Source: Paenibacillus elgii NBRC 100335 (GTDB taxonomy: Bacteria > Bacillota > Bacilli > Paenibacillales > NBRC-103111). Taken from it: a stretch of 64,000 nucleotides of DNA. The notes beneath the pieces were generated by a model, which was given only the letters and a program-made list of their open reading frames with translations, made no database searches and was not told where the DNA came from. Both the position numbers and the translations under genes were made by a program. Location: NCBI RefSeq assembly GCF_004000865.1, contig NZ_BIMB01000005.1, positions 1 through 64,000 of the forward strand, in the 5' to 3' direction. Below are positions 53,176-62,512 of the stretch, piece after piece (the first letter of the stretch is position 1; the number at the start of each line of letters is the position of its first letter).

Positions 53176-54602
53176 ATGCGGATGACATCAAGCAGTTGGA
53201 ATACGCCATCGCAGAGATAACCGAGGTCGCCCGCGGCTTCGGTCTCGACTTTTACCCGATGCGCTATGAGATATGCCCTTCCGAGATTATTTACACCTTT
53301 GGCGCTTACGGGATGCCGACCCGCTTCAGTCACTGGAGCTTCGGGAAAACGTTTCATAAGATGAAAATGCAATACGATTTCGGACTCAGCAAAATTTACG
53401 AGCTTGTCATCAACTCCGACCCGTGCTACGCTTTCCTGCTCGACGGCAATTCGCTCATCCAGAACAAGCTGATCGTGGCGCACGTGCTGGCGCACTGCGA
53501 CTTTTTCAAAAACAACGTCCGCTTCTCCAAGACGAACCGCAACATGGTCGAGAGCATGTCCGCCACGGCCGAGCGCATCCGCCAGTACGAGATCGATTAC
53601 GGGATGGACGAGGTAGAACAGTTTATCGATGCCGTGCTCGCCATTCAAGAGCATATCGATCCGCTGATCACAAAGCCGTACCGAGGACGCGGCAGCGGCC
53701 GGGAAGAAACGGCGGACGATCAGAAAAAGCCTACGGAGCGCAAGTTCGGCTACGAGGATTTGTGGGATTTGGATGAGAAGCCCGCGGCCAAGACCGCCAA
53801 CTCCAAAGAAGCCCCGGCCAAGTTTCCGGCCGAGCCGGAGAAGGATCTGATGCTGTTTATCGAAGAGCATGCTCCCTATCTGAAGGATTGGCAGCGCGAC
53901 ATCATGACGATGCTGCGGGACGAAATGCTGTATTTTTGGCCGCAGATGGAAACGAAGATTATGAACGAAGGCTGGGCCTCCTACTGGCATCAGCGCATTA
54001 TGCGGGAACTCGATCTGACCGACTCCGAGACGATCGAATACTCCAAGCTGAACTCCTCCGTCGTCGTTCCTTCCCGCCATACGCTGAATCCGTATTACCT
54101 GGGACTGAAAATTTTCGAGGACATCGAGAAGCGCTGGGATAAGCCCTCGCAGGAGGACCGCGACCGGTTCGGCTATAAAGGCGGCGAAGGCCGGCAGAAA
54201 ATATTCGAGGTGCGCGAATTCGACTCCGATCTATCGTTCATCCGCAACTACATGACCAAGAAGCTGTGCGACGAGCTCGATTTGTACATTTTCGAGAAAA
54301 AGGGGCCGGAGTGGAAAATTACCGACAAGTCCTGGGAACAAATCCGCGACCAGCTCGTGTATTCCCGAGTGAACGGCGGCTTCCCTTATATCGTGGTCGA
54401 CAACGGGGATTTCGAGAAGAACGGCGAGCTGTACTTGAAGCATATGTACGAGGGTATCGAGCTCGATTTGAAGTATGTGGAACGGACTCTTCCGTATATT
54501 CACCGGCTGTGGGGGAAGACGGTGCATCTTGAATCGATCATTGAAACGAAGCCGGTGCTATTCACCTATGACGGGAAGAAGCAGAACAGGAAATTTTTAT
54601 AA
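53172..54602 (+). CDS. spoVR: SpoVR family stage V sporulation protein
   Basis: 476 residues starting at a GTG that overlaps the yhbH stop (GTGA). The sequence [33 protein letters not shown] and [13 protein letters not shown] is the SpoVR hallmark. In B. subtilis SpoVR affects spore cortex formation. Coupling to yhbH indicates that the two act together. Confidence 0.95.
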   Translation: MNADDIKQLEYAIAEITEVARGFGLDFYPMRYEICPSEIIYTFGAYGMPTRFSHWSFGKTFHKMKMQYDFGLSKIYELVINSDPCYAFLLDGNSLIQNKLIVAHVLAHCDFFKNNVRFSKTNRNMVESMSATAERIRQYEIDYGMDEVEQFIDAVLAIQEHIDPLITKPYRGRGSGREETADDQKKPTERKFGYEDLWDLDEKPAAKTANSKEAPAKFPAEPEKDLMLFIEEHAPYLKDWQRDIMTMLRDEMLYFWPQMETKIMNEGWASYWHQRIMRELDLTDSETIEYSKLNSSVVVPSRHTLNPYYLGLKIFEDIEKRWDKPSQEDRDRFGYKGGEGRQKIFEVREFDSDLSFIRNYMTKKLCDELDLYIFEKKGPEWKITDKSWEQIRDQLVYSRVNGGFPYIVVDNGDFEKNGELYLKHMYEGIELDLKYVERTLPYIHRLWGKTVHLESIIETKPVLFTYDGKKQNRKFL

Positions 54603-54609
54603 AAAAACA

Positions 54610-54650
54610 ACAGAAGCCGCGGCGGCAAATGCTGTTGCGGCTTCTGTCTG
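54610..54650. terminator. Hairpin after spoVR
   Basis: The stem CAGAAGCCGC / GCGGCTTCTG has its T-run (TTGTTTTTTT) on the minus strand. It may therefore end a minus-strand transcript running antisense to the holin-like gene, as well as stabilise the spoVR 3' end. Confidence 0.6.
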
Positions 54651-54697
54651 CTGAGAAGAACAGACATAGTGGATTGCCGGAGAATAAATGTTGTAAC

Positions 54698-54805
54698 TTG
54701 CTGCCCGCTCTGACGCTCATGATCGGCTTCGGTTCGCTTCTTATTGCGCTGCTGACGCTGGTTGTGACCATTGTCATCGTGCTTGCCCAAAACAAGAAGA
54801 AATAG
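54698..54805 (+). CDS. Putative holin-like toxin peptide
   Basis: 35 residues if a TTG at 54698 is used: (M)LPALTLMIGFGSLLIALLT, then LVVTIVIVLAQNKKK. This matches the small putative holin-like toxin family (ALxLMIxFGxxLIALLTLVVxIV with a Lys tail). It is a single membrane helix, thought to act as a type I toxin held in check by an antisense RNA. GGAG lies 15 bases upstream of the TTG, so the start is uncertain (the ATG at 54719 is an alternative). A hairpin follows immediately. Confidence 0.6.
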   Translation: MLPALTLMIGFGSLLIALLTLVVTIVIVLAQNKKK

Positions 54806-54836
54806 ACCGCCCGCTCTGGTAAGGTAACGGTCTATT
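54801..54836 (+). terminator. Terminator of the holin-like peptide gene
   Basis: AATAGACCG / CGGTCTATT, beginning at the stop codon and ending in a short T-run. It opens with the same TAGACCGCCC as the hairpin behind the first holin-like gene. Confidence 0.7.
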
Positions 54837-54876
54837 TCCACTTTACTTTGAAGCCGTCCCCCGCTCATTTACGACA

Positions 54877-55847
54877 TTAAAAAATATGTTCGTACTCCGA
54901 GGCAACGCTGCCAACCTTACTGCTGAATTTCTCGGGAGTACCGCTTGGATACTGGTAGTCGTTTGGTGAAGGGACTTTCTCTACTTTTTCCTGCTTATTC
55001 ACCCGCTCAACCATTTCCGAGGCAGCAGCCTTAACCTCCTTGGCCGCATTTACGTATTTTTCATATTTATATTTATCTATACTATCTTTATCAACCATGA
55101 CCTGATACTGCTGAGTGACAATCTTGAGATCTTCCACAAGCACGTCGTATTTCGGTTTGAAAACATTCATATCCAAATCCAGCACGTTGTCGGCCGTAAT
55201 GCCCTGACGTGACAACTCCGCGGACATCGCTTCGGCATCGACCACCAATTTTAAGGTACTGTACCGGAAATCCTGCTTGTCGCTCGTATAGTTTTCCAGG
55301 TGCGCTTTTCTGAGCTCCGCGCCCAGATTTCTCATCGCTGCGGAAAATTCTTCTCTGATTGGGTATAACGCCGCCCACGCCTGTCTTATTCTCACATGCA
55401 GTTCTTTGCCCTTGGCGAAATTATCGTCGACATAGTTTTTCATCTCGTAGTAATCGTATGCTTCAGCCAACGCGGCCTTCAACTCATTGATCACCGGCCT
55501 CATTCGGATCACGATCGGATCGACGGTTGGAAAGACCGGTTTTTTGTCGACATAGCTTAAGCTCTTTCAAGAAGCTCAGTCTTATTCGTTCGACTTCCTT
55601 TATACGTTGAGAACGAGCGCATCTTGTAGTCGAAATCCTTTGGGATCACCGGCTGCTCGCCGTCGCCCAGATTTTCGAAGTAATCGGACAGCACTTTTTC
55701 TATCAAATGCGAGTCGATGTAATCCTTCATTGCCCAATAAGCCCTTTCCTTTTCCGGCTCTGTTGCCGCCATCGGTCTCGGTCCGCCACAAGCGGTGATC
55801 AGGGCGCTTAATAAAATGAGTGTAAGAAATAACCTGACTTTGTTCAA
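54877..55847 (-). pseudogene. DUF3829/YiiG-like lipoprotein, frameshifted
   Basis: The N-terminal piece (TTG start at 55847, lipobox ALITAC, to a stop at 55557) reads ...KDFDYKMRSFSTYKGSRTNKTELLERA. The C-terminal piece continues in another frame as LSYVDKKPVFPTVDPIVIRM and on to EYEHIF (stop at 54877), with no start of its own that fits. The two frames overlap around 55555-55565 and the total length is not a multiple of three. The joined product (~320 residues) looks like a DUF3829 (YiiG-type) lipoprotein: YYEMKNYVDDNFAKGKELH is typical. Either a real mutation or a sequencing error. Confidence 0.75.
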
Positions 55848-55958
55848 TTTTTCCTAAGCCTCCAAGCTAGTAGTAACCTAACGCGTTCCAATGGATAGGA
55901 CTCAGCTTGTATATCGGCTCGATAACTAGAAATCTTTAGAGCGAATGCCAATAAAGTG

Positions 55959-55993
55959 GTAAAAAAAGAAACCTCGGCAGCAATGCGCCGCGG
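55959..55993 (-). terminator. Terminator after the small membrane protein gene
   Basis: On the minus strand CCGCGGC / GCCGAGG (one mismatch) is followed by TTTCTTTTTTT. Confidence 0.5.
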
Positions 55994-56007
55994 CTTCATG
56001 CCTCAAG

Positions 56008-56223
56008 CTAGCTTATTTGGAAATAAAGAAGACAACATAGTACAACCAAGTTTAAAACCATTATCCATCGATTGGCGGCCTTGCCCTGAATAAACGTGGA
56101 GAAAAAGAACAGCAACCCAAAGTACAGTAGAGCGAATAAAGCATTCATCGGTTTGCCAGCCATCACTAGAAATAACAAGATTACAATCACAAGAAACATG
56201 TAAAAAAAAGATTTGTAGTTCAT
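56008..56223 (-). CDS. Small membrane protein
   Basis: 71 residues from the ATG at 56223 (GAGG and AGGA upstream, spacing imperfect). It has three hydrophobic helices: FFYMFLVIVILLFLVMAG, MNALFALLYFGLLFFFSTFI and WIMVLNLVVLCCLLYF. No family is recognised. It lies 71 bp downstream of amiS in the same direction and could be the last gene of the amidase operon or independent. A different frame at 56003-56293 looks much less like protein. Confidence 0.6.
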   Translation of the reverse strand: MNYKSFFYMFLVIVILLFLVMAGKPMNALFALLYFGLLFFFSTFIQGKAANRWIMVLNLVVLCCLLYFQIS

Positions 56224-56294
56224 TATCCTCGCAGTCCTGCCCAATCATTTTCAATGTAGTATATATATCGGACGATGGACTCCAATTTTTCACC

Positions 56295-56909
56295 TTACGA
56301 CGACACCTCTACCCCCCGCGGCGCTTTCCACCGGGTCAGCGCATACGCAATCCCATAGGCAACCACGGTAAGGCCCGCTGCCGCTTCCGTGACGCCCGCG
56401 CCGATCCGCTCCCACTCGCCGATGAGGATAAGAAAAGCGGGAATCGTCGCTGTCACCCACGCTTGAATAAGCGTCACCCATCCGACAAATGCGCCAATAT
56501 TGCGCTTGAGCGCCAGCAGAACAAAAAACAAGGTCCACAGGAACGACCACATGAGCCAGATGAAGCCGAACTTTTCATCGTGAAAGTGAAGGAAATTCAT
56601 GGCCGCATAGCCAACGGCAAGAACGGCGACCCATAACGAGTACCAGCCGACGCCGCTCGCATCCAAGCCTTGCAAGTTTGTAATACCTACGTATAAATAG
56701 GTAAGTCCGAACAAAAAAATACCGCCCGCCTGAAATATCGTCCATGCGTCTCCCCCGGAAGTAAAGATCATATAAAACGGGGTGATCACCTGCATGGCAC
56801 CGATAAACAGGTTGAACACGCCCGCGCTCTTGCCGTCTATGCGGCCAAGCAGCATCAAGCCGTTCAGAAACAGTACCGCGCCGACATACAGCAGACCAAC
56901 GGCGCTCAT
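56295..56909 (-). CDS. amiS: AmiS/UreI-type amide channel
   Basis: 204 residues from the ATG at 56909 (AGGAGGTG upstream). Six to seven membrane helices are seen, with family features VGLLYVGAVLFLNGLMLLGRI, FTYLY-like LFGLTYLYVGITNL, and YSLWVAVLAVGYAAMNFLHFHDEKFGFIWLMWSFLW. AmiS/UreI proteins are channels for urea and short amides. It overlaps amiB by 4 bases, as in the Pseudomonas amidase operon, and presumably brings the substrate to AmiE. Confidence 0.92.
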   Translation of the reverse strand: MSAVGLLYVGAVLFLNGLMLLGRIDGKSAGVFNLFIGAMQVITPFYMIFTSGGDAWTIFQAGGIFLFGLTYLYVGITNLQGLDASGVGWYSLWVAVLAVGYAAMNFLHFHDEKFGFIWLMWSFLWTLFFVLLALKRNIGAFVGWVTLIQAWVTATIPAFLILIGEWERIGAGVTEAAAGLTVVAYGIAYALTRWKAPRGVEVSS

Positions 56910-58039
56910 CTTCTCACCTCCTCGGCCTCGTACACCAGCCGCTCGTCGTCCTCGTACCACGCCAGCCCTTTCCGTTTCCCCCGTACGTAATATGTCACAA
57001 ACGGATCATCCTGCCGCCGGTTTCCGAGAAGTCCGGCCAGCGGGATTTCGATGCAGGCTCTGACGGCTCTTTTCAGCGAGCGTGCGCCATACTGCTTGTC
57101 GAATCCTAGAGCCGCAACGAGCTCTTTGGCTGACGAATCGAGCAGTACCATGCAGCGGTGCTTCAGGACCCGACGGTTGAGCGAATCCAGCAGCGAATCC
57201 AGAATCGGTCCGAGCCCGTCGCGCCGGAGCCAGTTAAATACATAGATATCGTCGATACGGTTGATAAATTCCGGCGAAAACCGGCGTTCCGTCTTTTTCT
57301 GCACGACGGCCCGCAGAAGCTCGTGTTCGGAAGCCCCCCAATGCCGGGGCTGTGCAACCCATCCAAGTTTTTTCCAGAATGCCTTCAAGCTCCCGTCGGC
57401 AAATGCCGTAATGTCCTGCGCCCCCAGATTGCTCGTCATAAAAATAATACTGTTGCGGAAATTGATCGTTTTCTCTCCTGATGACAAGACCATCATCCCG
57501 TTGTCCAGCACGCCCAGCAGCGAATAAATGACCTGGTCGTTCGCCTTCTCCAGCTCATCGAACAGCACGATGCCGGGTTTGCCGTAAGAGCCCTCGATGC
57601 GCTGCGTATCGAACAGCGACGTGCCTTCCTTGCTGCCTACGTAGCCGGGAGGCGCTCCGGTCAAGGCGGCGGCATAATGCTCCTGTGCTAGCGTGTTCAT
57701 ATCGATCCGGCAAAAGGCCTCGGCGCTGCCGTGAATCGCTTCTGCCAACGCTCTCACCGTTTCGGTCTTCCCTACCCCCGTCGGTCCCAAAAATAACGCC
57801 ACGTACAAAGGCCGGTTCGGCTCCGAAATGTCCGACCAGACGACCCTCAGCATCTCCTCCAAACGTCCGACGGCTTCGTCCTGCCCGAAAATTTTCGACC
57901 GGACCTGCTGCATGACGCGGTCAACGTCAAAACGAAACCGGGTCACGGCCCGGGGAGAAGAAGAACGGTTCTCTTCTTCTCCGGCAGTCTGTTCTTGGCG
58001 CTGATGGATCGTTTTCAGCTTCTCCGCAATGAACGACAT
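56906..58039 (-). CDS. amiB: AmiB-like ClpB/ClpA-type AAA+ ATPase
   Basis: 377 residues, a single AAA_2 module with ClpB-type C-terminal domain. Walker A is GPTGVGKTE, Walker B IVLFDELEKA; pore loop PPGYVGSKEG; sensor region MTSNLGAQDI; and the ClpB D2 phrase YGARSLKRAVRACIEIPLA. It lacks the N-domain and first AAA ring, like AmiB of Pseudomonas, a chaperone-type protein of unknown client in the amidase operon. It starts 1 base after the amiE stop. Confidence 0.88.
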   Translation of the reverse strand: MSFIAEKLKTIHQRQEQTAGEEENRSSSPRAVTRFRFDVDRVMQQVRSKIFGQDEAVGRLEEMLRVVWSDISEPNRPLYVALFLGPTGVGKTETVRALAEAIHGSAEAFCRIDMNTLAQEHYAAALTGAPPGYVGSKEGTSLFDTQRIEGSYGKPGIVLFDELEKANDQVIYSLLGVLDNGMMVLSSGEKTINFRNSIIFMTSNLGAQDITAFADGSLKAFWKKLGWVAQPRHWGASEHELLRAVVQKKTERRFSPEFINRIDDIYVFNWLRRDGLGPILDSLLDSLNRRVLKHRCMVLLDSSAKELVAALGFDKQYGARSLKRAVRACIEIPLAGLLGNRRQDDPFVTYYVRGKRKGLAWYEDDERLVYEAEEVRR

Positions 58040-58040
58040 G

Positions 58041-59087
58041 TCAGCCTCCGGCAGCCTTTTGCTTGCCCTCGTGAGGAATTCCCGCGATCGGGCACTCTGC
58101 GGTTCCGACGGTCGACCGGGTGATCTTCTCTACGTTTTCCCTCGCCTTCTCGGCATCCAGCACCCAAGTGCGGTAAAAGTCAAACGGACATTCCGCAATC
58201 CCTTTGTCGCCGTCCCCGGAATGAATGAGTCCCGTATAGCCGCGGTGAAGCAGCTTAAACAGATGGTTCTGGGATTGGGCGTTTTTGCGGAAATCGCGGA
58301 TTAACGAAACCGACAGCTCGGCGTACTGGATGCCGTTCTCCTCCGTGCCGCATTCCCCGAGCGTCCGCCCGTCGAAGCCGATGATCGAGGAGTGGCCGAA
58401 ATAAGAGTAAACGCCGTCGAAGCCGGCCGCATTGGCTACAGCCACATACGTGTTGTTCGACCAAGCCATCGCTTTCGCCATGATGATTTGCTGGTCCTTC
58501 GACGGGTACATATAGCCTTGGCAGCGCACGATCAGCTCGGCTCCCTTCATCGCACAGTCGCGCCATATTTCGGGATAGTTGCCGTCGTCGCAGACGATAA
58601 GGCTGATTTTGAGCCCCTTCGGCCCTTCCGCTACATACGTACAGTCGCCGGGATACCAGCCTTCGATCGGGCACCACGGAATAATTTTTCTGTATTTCTG
58701 AACGATGTCGCCTTTATTGTTCATGAGAATCAAAGTATTGTACGGGGCTTTGTTCGGATGAGCCTCGTGCCGTTCCCCGGTCAAGGAGAACACGCCCCAC
58801 GTATTGGCCTTCCTACAGGCCTCGGCGAAAATGGCGGTTTCTTCTCCGGGAATGGAGGAAGCGGTTTCATACATTTCCTGCTCGTCGTACATAATGCCGT
58901 GGGTGCTGTACTCTGGAAAAACAACGAGATCCATGCCCGGCAAGCCCTGCTTCATCCCAACGATCATATCGGCGATCCTGCGGCAGTTGTCCAGAACCTC
59001 CGCCCGGGTATGCAGGCGCGGCATCTTATAGTTCACCACTGCCACCCCTACGGTATCCTGGCTGCTGGAAATGTCTCCATGTCTCAT
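58041..59087 (-). CDS. amiE: Aliphatic amidase
   Basis: 348 residues from the ATG at 59087 (GGAGGG 8 bases upstream). It follows Pseudomonas AmiE almost word for word ([20 protein letters not shown]). The nitrilase-superfamily catalytic residues are E59 (VVFPEYS), K134 ([10 protein letters not shown]), E142 and C166 ([13 protein letters not shown]). It hydrolyses short aliphatic amides such as acetamide and propionamide to acid and ammonia. The upstream DNA carries a sigma-54 promoter. It is the first gene of amiE-amiB-amiS. Confidence 0.97.
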   Translation of the reverse strand: MRHGDISSSQDTVGVAVVNYKMPRLHTRAEVLDNCRRIADMIVGMKQGLPGMDLVVFPEYSTHGIMYDEQEMYETASSIPGEETAIFAEACRKANTWGVFSLTGERHEAHPNKAPYNTLILMNNKGDIVQKYRKIIPWCPIEGWYPGDCTYVAEGPKGLKISLIVCDDGNYPEIWRDCAMKGAELIVRCQGYMYPSKDQQIIMAKAMAWSNNTYVAVANAAGFDGVYSYFGHSSIIGFDGRTLGECGTEENGIQYAELSVSLIRDFRKNAQSQNHLFKLLHRGYTGLIHSGDGDKGIAECPFDFYRTWVLDAEKARENVEKITRSTVGTAECPIAGIPHEGKQKAAGG

Positions 59088-59169
59088 CGAAAATCCCTCC
59101 TTGGTGTGTTTTGCATCAGCCGCCGGAACAGATTCATCTCGCCGCCTGGCCGACTTGACCGGGATTAAA

Positions 59170-59184
59170 GCAAAATCCGTGCCA
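59170..59184 (-). promoter_or_regulatory. Sigma-54 (-24/-12) promoter of amiE
   Basis: TGGCAC-GGATT-TTGC on the minus strand, followed by T, matches the consensus TGGCAC-N5-TTGC[AT] at every position. The transcript would start about 70 bases before the amiE ATG. Confidence 0.9.
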
Positions 59185-59235
59185 ATGAAATTTTCCGCCA
59201 GATATAAGAAACCGCTTACAAAAAGCGCCGCCGTT

Positions 59236-59252
59236 TGTCTTAATTTGATACA
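59236..59252. promoter_or_regulatory. Candidate activator site 1
   Basis: TGTC-TT-AA-TT-TGATACA, about 52 bp upstream of the -24 element. It matches site 2 in 13 of 17 positions. Confidence 0.5.
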
Positions 59253-59307
59253 ATCACAGCCCTCATTCCTGCGCGGAAAGCGGCAAAACCCTCCACAGAC
59301 CTGCAAC

Positions 59308-59324
59308 TGTCGCAAAATGATACA
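59308..59324. promoter_or_regulatory. Candidate activator site 2
   Basis: TGTC-GC-AA-AA-TGATACA, 72 bp from site 1 (about seven helical turns). A weaker third match, TGTCTTATTTTTACACA, starts at 59326. Confidence 0.5.
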
Positions 59325-59393
59325 CTGTCTTATTTTTACACACGAGCCATAAGAAAAAAGTCAACCCCCAATTTCAAACGATTTATTTTTTGT

Positions 59394-59399
59394 TATAAT
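59394..59399 (+). promoter_or_regulatory. -10 box of the sigma-54 activator gene
   Basis: A perfect TATAAT lies 35 bases before the ATG at 59435. The -35 at 17-bp spacing (ATTTCA) is weak. Confidence 0.5.
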
Positions 59400-59434
59400 A
59401 AAGACATAAACCTACCAAGGAGAGGCGGAGTTCA

Positions 59435-61714
59435 ATGAATACCAGAGTCGGTTTATTGTTTTCATTAACTGGCACGACCGCCCTGACGGAACGAGGACAA
59501 TGCGATGCGGCCATCCTGGCCATCGAGCACTTCAACCAAAAGGAAATGAACGTAGAAGCGATCGTACGGGATATTTGCTCGGACCCGGCCAAAAGCGCGA
59601 AAGAAGCGGAAGCGCTTGCAAAAGACGGCGTGAAAGTGTTCATCGGCTGTTATACTTCGGCTTGCCGGAAAGCGATTCTTCCGGTGCTGGAGAAATACGG
59701 CTGCCTGCTGGTCTACCCTACGTTGTATGAGGGACGGGAATGCCATTCCAACGTCTTTTATACCGGGGAAGTGCCGAATCAGCAGGTTCATGTGCTGCTC
59801 GATTACTTAACCGAGCACTTCGGGAAACGCGTATACTGCATCGGCACGGATTACATTTATCCCCGGGAAACGAACCAGCAGGTCCGCACGTATCTCGCGG
59901 AAAAAAACGGCTCGGTCGTCGGCGAAGCCTATGTGCCGTTCGGTCATCAGACCTTCTATGACGTGCTGGAAGACATCATTGCGAAGCGGCCCGATGCCAT
60001 CTTTACAACGCTCGTCGGGCAGAGCATCATCCCGTTCTACCGCGCGTACCGGCGAATGGGCCTGAATCCCGATCACTTGCCTATCTTCAGTCCGATCACG
60101 AAGGAAACGGAAATTGCGGCCATGGGCGCCGACTACGGAGCAGGGCATTACGGCTCGGCCAGCTATTTTCAATCGCTTCACAATGAGCACAATCTGCATT
60201 TCGTCAGCGCGTTTCACGAACGCTTCGGCGCGCAGCAGGTGATATCCTCGGTCATGTTCAACACTTATCTGGGCACCAAAATGATCCTGGACGGCATTCA
60301 CGAAACCGGAAGCCTGGATTACCGGGACGTCTTTTACCATCTCAGCGACAAAAAGCTTGAAACCGCTTGCGGAACGGTGCTCGTCGAGGGCGATCATCAC
60401 CATCTGTCCAGACCCGTAAAAATTGGAAGAGCGATGTCGGACGGGCAATTCGAGATAGTATGGGATTCGCAGCGCAATATCGCCCCAAAGCCATTTAAAG
60501 AAAAAAGCCGGGAGCCCGGCCAACTGAATGAAATCATTCTGGAGTCGTGGGGCCGGATCAGCGATGAGGCGATCGTCGTTCTGTCGGAACGGCAGCATAT
60601 TGTGTACATGAGCAAAAAAGCGGAAGAGCTGACCCGGTTCAAGGAAGGCCAGCTCCTCACGCCGACGCTGCTGCAGCAAATCCATCACGCGTTCGAGGTG
60701 CATCCTTACGGAACAACCGGTCAGCAAATGCTTCTGCTCAAGCCGAAGCCTAGCGTCCGTTCTTCCGCAGCGCCTTATCAATTCGACCGCATTCGCACCT
60801 TGAGCCCCGAGTACCAATTGGAGCTGGAGGTCGCCAAGCTGGCATCCCAATCATGTGCCAACGTGCTGATTACCGGAGAGACCGGAACGGGAAAAGAAGT
60901 GCTGGTCCAGGCGATTCACCAGCAAAGCGAACGGAAGCACGGCCCGTTGGTTGCCGTCAACACTGGCCTGCTGCCCCGGGAACTGATCGCGAGCGAGATG
61001 TTCGGCTATATCGAAGGAGCGTTCACAGGCGCCAAAAAAGGCGGGACCATCGGCAAATTCGAAGCCGCGAACGACGGGACTCTTTTTCTCGACGAGATTG
61101 GAGACATGCCGCTGGATCTCCAGGTCGTCCTGTTAAGAGCCATCGAGTCGAAGCGGATTATGAGACTGGGGGAAAATAAAGAACGAGCGGTCAACGTACG
61201 GATTATTGCCGCGACGAACCGGAATCTGCAAGAAGAAATCGCCTACAGCGGATCGTTCCGGTCGGACCTGTTTTACCGTTTGAATGTCTTGTCGATCACG
61301 ATCCCTCCGCTTCGCGAGCGCCCGGAGGATGTGGAGCATTTAAGTCGGGATTTCCTTAGCGAATTTCAGGCCGTTCACGGTGACGGGCCGGACAGCCTCA
61401 GCGACGAAGCGCTGCAAGCCTTGATCCAATATCCGTGGCCGGGCAATATCCGTGAATTGCGAAATGTGATGGAACGCGCCTACCTGCTGGCCAGACGGGA
61501 ACGAGCTGCGATCCAAGTGGAGCATCTGCCGAGAGCACTCAAGGGATATTACCAGAGAAAGCCGAGGGCCGCAGAACCGCTCAAGCAAGTCGAGCGAAGG
61601 ATGATCGAGCAGGTGCTGAGCGAGACGAAGACAATTACTGAGGCGTCCAAGGTGCTTGGCATTACGCGGAGTACGTTGTACCGGAAGCTGAAGGAATTTC
61701 AAATGACGCCGTAA
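59435..61714 (+). CDS. AmiC-like sensor fused to sigma-54 activator
   Basis: 759 residues, no signal peptide. Residues 1-~365 resemble Pseudomonas AmiC (amide-binding, type I periplasmic fold): IGCYTSACRKA with Y73 and S75, VYPTLYEG with Y94, and GTDYIYPRETN with Y140/Y142 keep the amide-pocket residues. Residues ~370-450 look PAS-like (AIVVLSERQHIVYMSKKAEELTRF). The AAA+ domain has Walker A GETGTGKE (~479), the sigma-54 contact loop GAFTGA (~528) and Walker B TLFLDEIGD (~551). A Fis-type HTH (TEASKVLGITRSTLYRKLKEF) ends the protein. It is divergent from amiE and should activate its -24/-12 promoter in response to short amides. Confidence 0.93.
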   Translation: MNTRVGLLFSLTGTTALTERGQCDAAILAIEHFNQKEMNVEAIVRDICSDPAKSAKEAEALAKDGVKVFIGCYTSACRKAILPVLEKYGCLLVYPTLYEGRECHSNVFYTGEVPNQQVHVLLDYLTEHFGKRVYCIGTDYIYPRETNQQVRTYLAEKNGSVVGEAYVPFGHQTFYDVLEDIIAKRPDAIFTTLVGQSIIPFYRAYRRMGLNPDHLPIFSPITKETEIAAMGADYGAGHYGSASYFQSLHNEHNLHFVSAFHERFGAQQVISSVMFNTYLGTKMILDGIHETGSLDYRDVFYHLSDKKLETACGTVLVEGDHHHLSRPVKIGRAMSDGQFEIVWDSQRNIAPKPFKEKSREPGQLNEIILESWGRISDEAIVVLSERQHIVYMSKKAEELTRFKEGQLLTPTLLQQIHHAFEVHPYGTTGQQMLLLKPKPSVRSSAAPYQFDRIRTLSPEYQLELEVAKLASQSCANVLITGETGTGKEVLVQAIHQQSERKHGPLVAVNTGLLPRELIASEMFGYIEGAFTGAKKGGTIGKFEAANDGTLFLDEIGDMPLDLQVVLLRAIESKRIMRLGENKERAVNVRIIAATNRNLQEEIAYSGSFRSDLFYRLNVLSITIPPLRERPEDVEHLSRDFLSEFQAVHGDGPDSLSDEALQALIQYPWPGNIRELRNVMERAYLLARRERAAIQVEHLPRALKGYYQRKPRAAEPLKQVERRMIEQVLSETKTITEASKVLGITRSTLYRKLKEFQMTP

Positions 61715-61742
61715 GCCGGTACCGGTTACGCGCGAACAAAGC

Positions 61743-61783
61743 AAAGGGCAGGCCCGCTTCGTGCAGCGGATCTGCCCTTTTTG
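61743..61783 (+). terminator. Terminator of the activator gene
   Basis: AAAGGGCAG / CTGCCCTTT followed by TTG. It lies between convergent genes and could also serve adk. Confidence 0.75.
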
Positions 61784-61808
61784 TCACCGGCAAAGCGGCC
61801 TGCCCGCT

Positions 61809-62495
<687 letters not shown>

Positions 62496-62512
62496 TTATG
62501 AGTCCGTAAAGG

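Noticed and set aside
56003..56293. 96-residue frame overlapping the small membrane protein
   Set aside because: Its composition is not protein-like, while the alternative frame gives three clean membrane helices.
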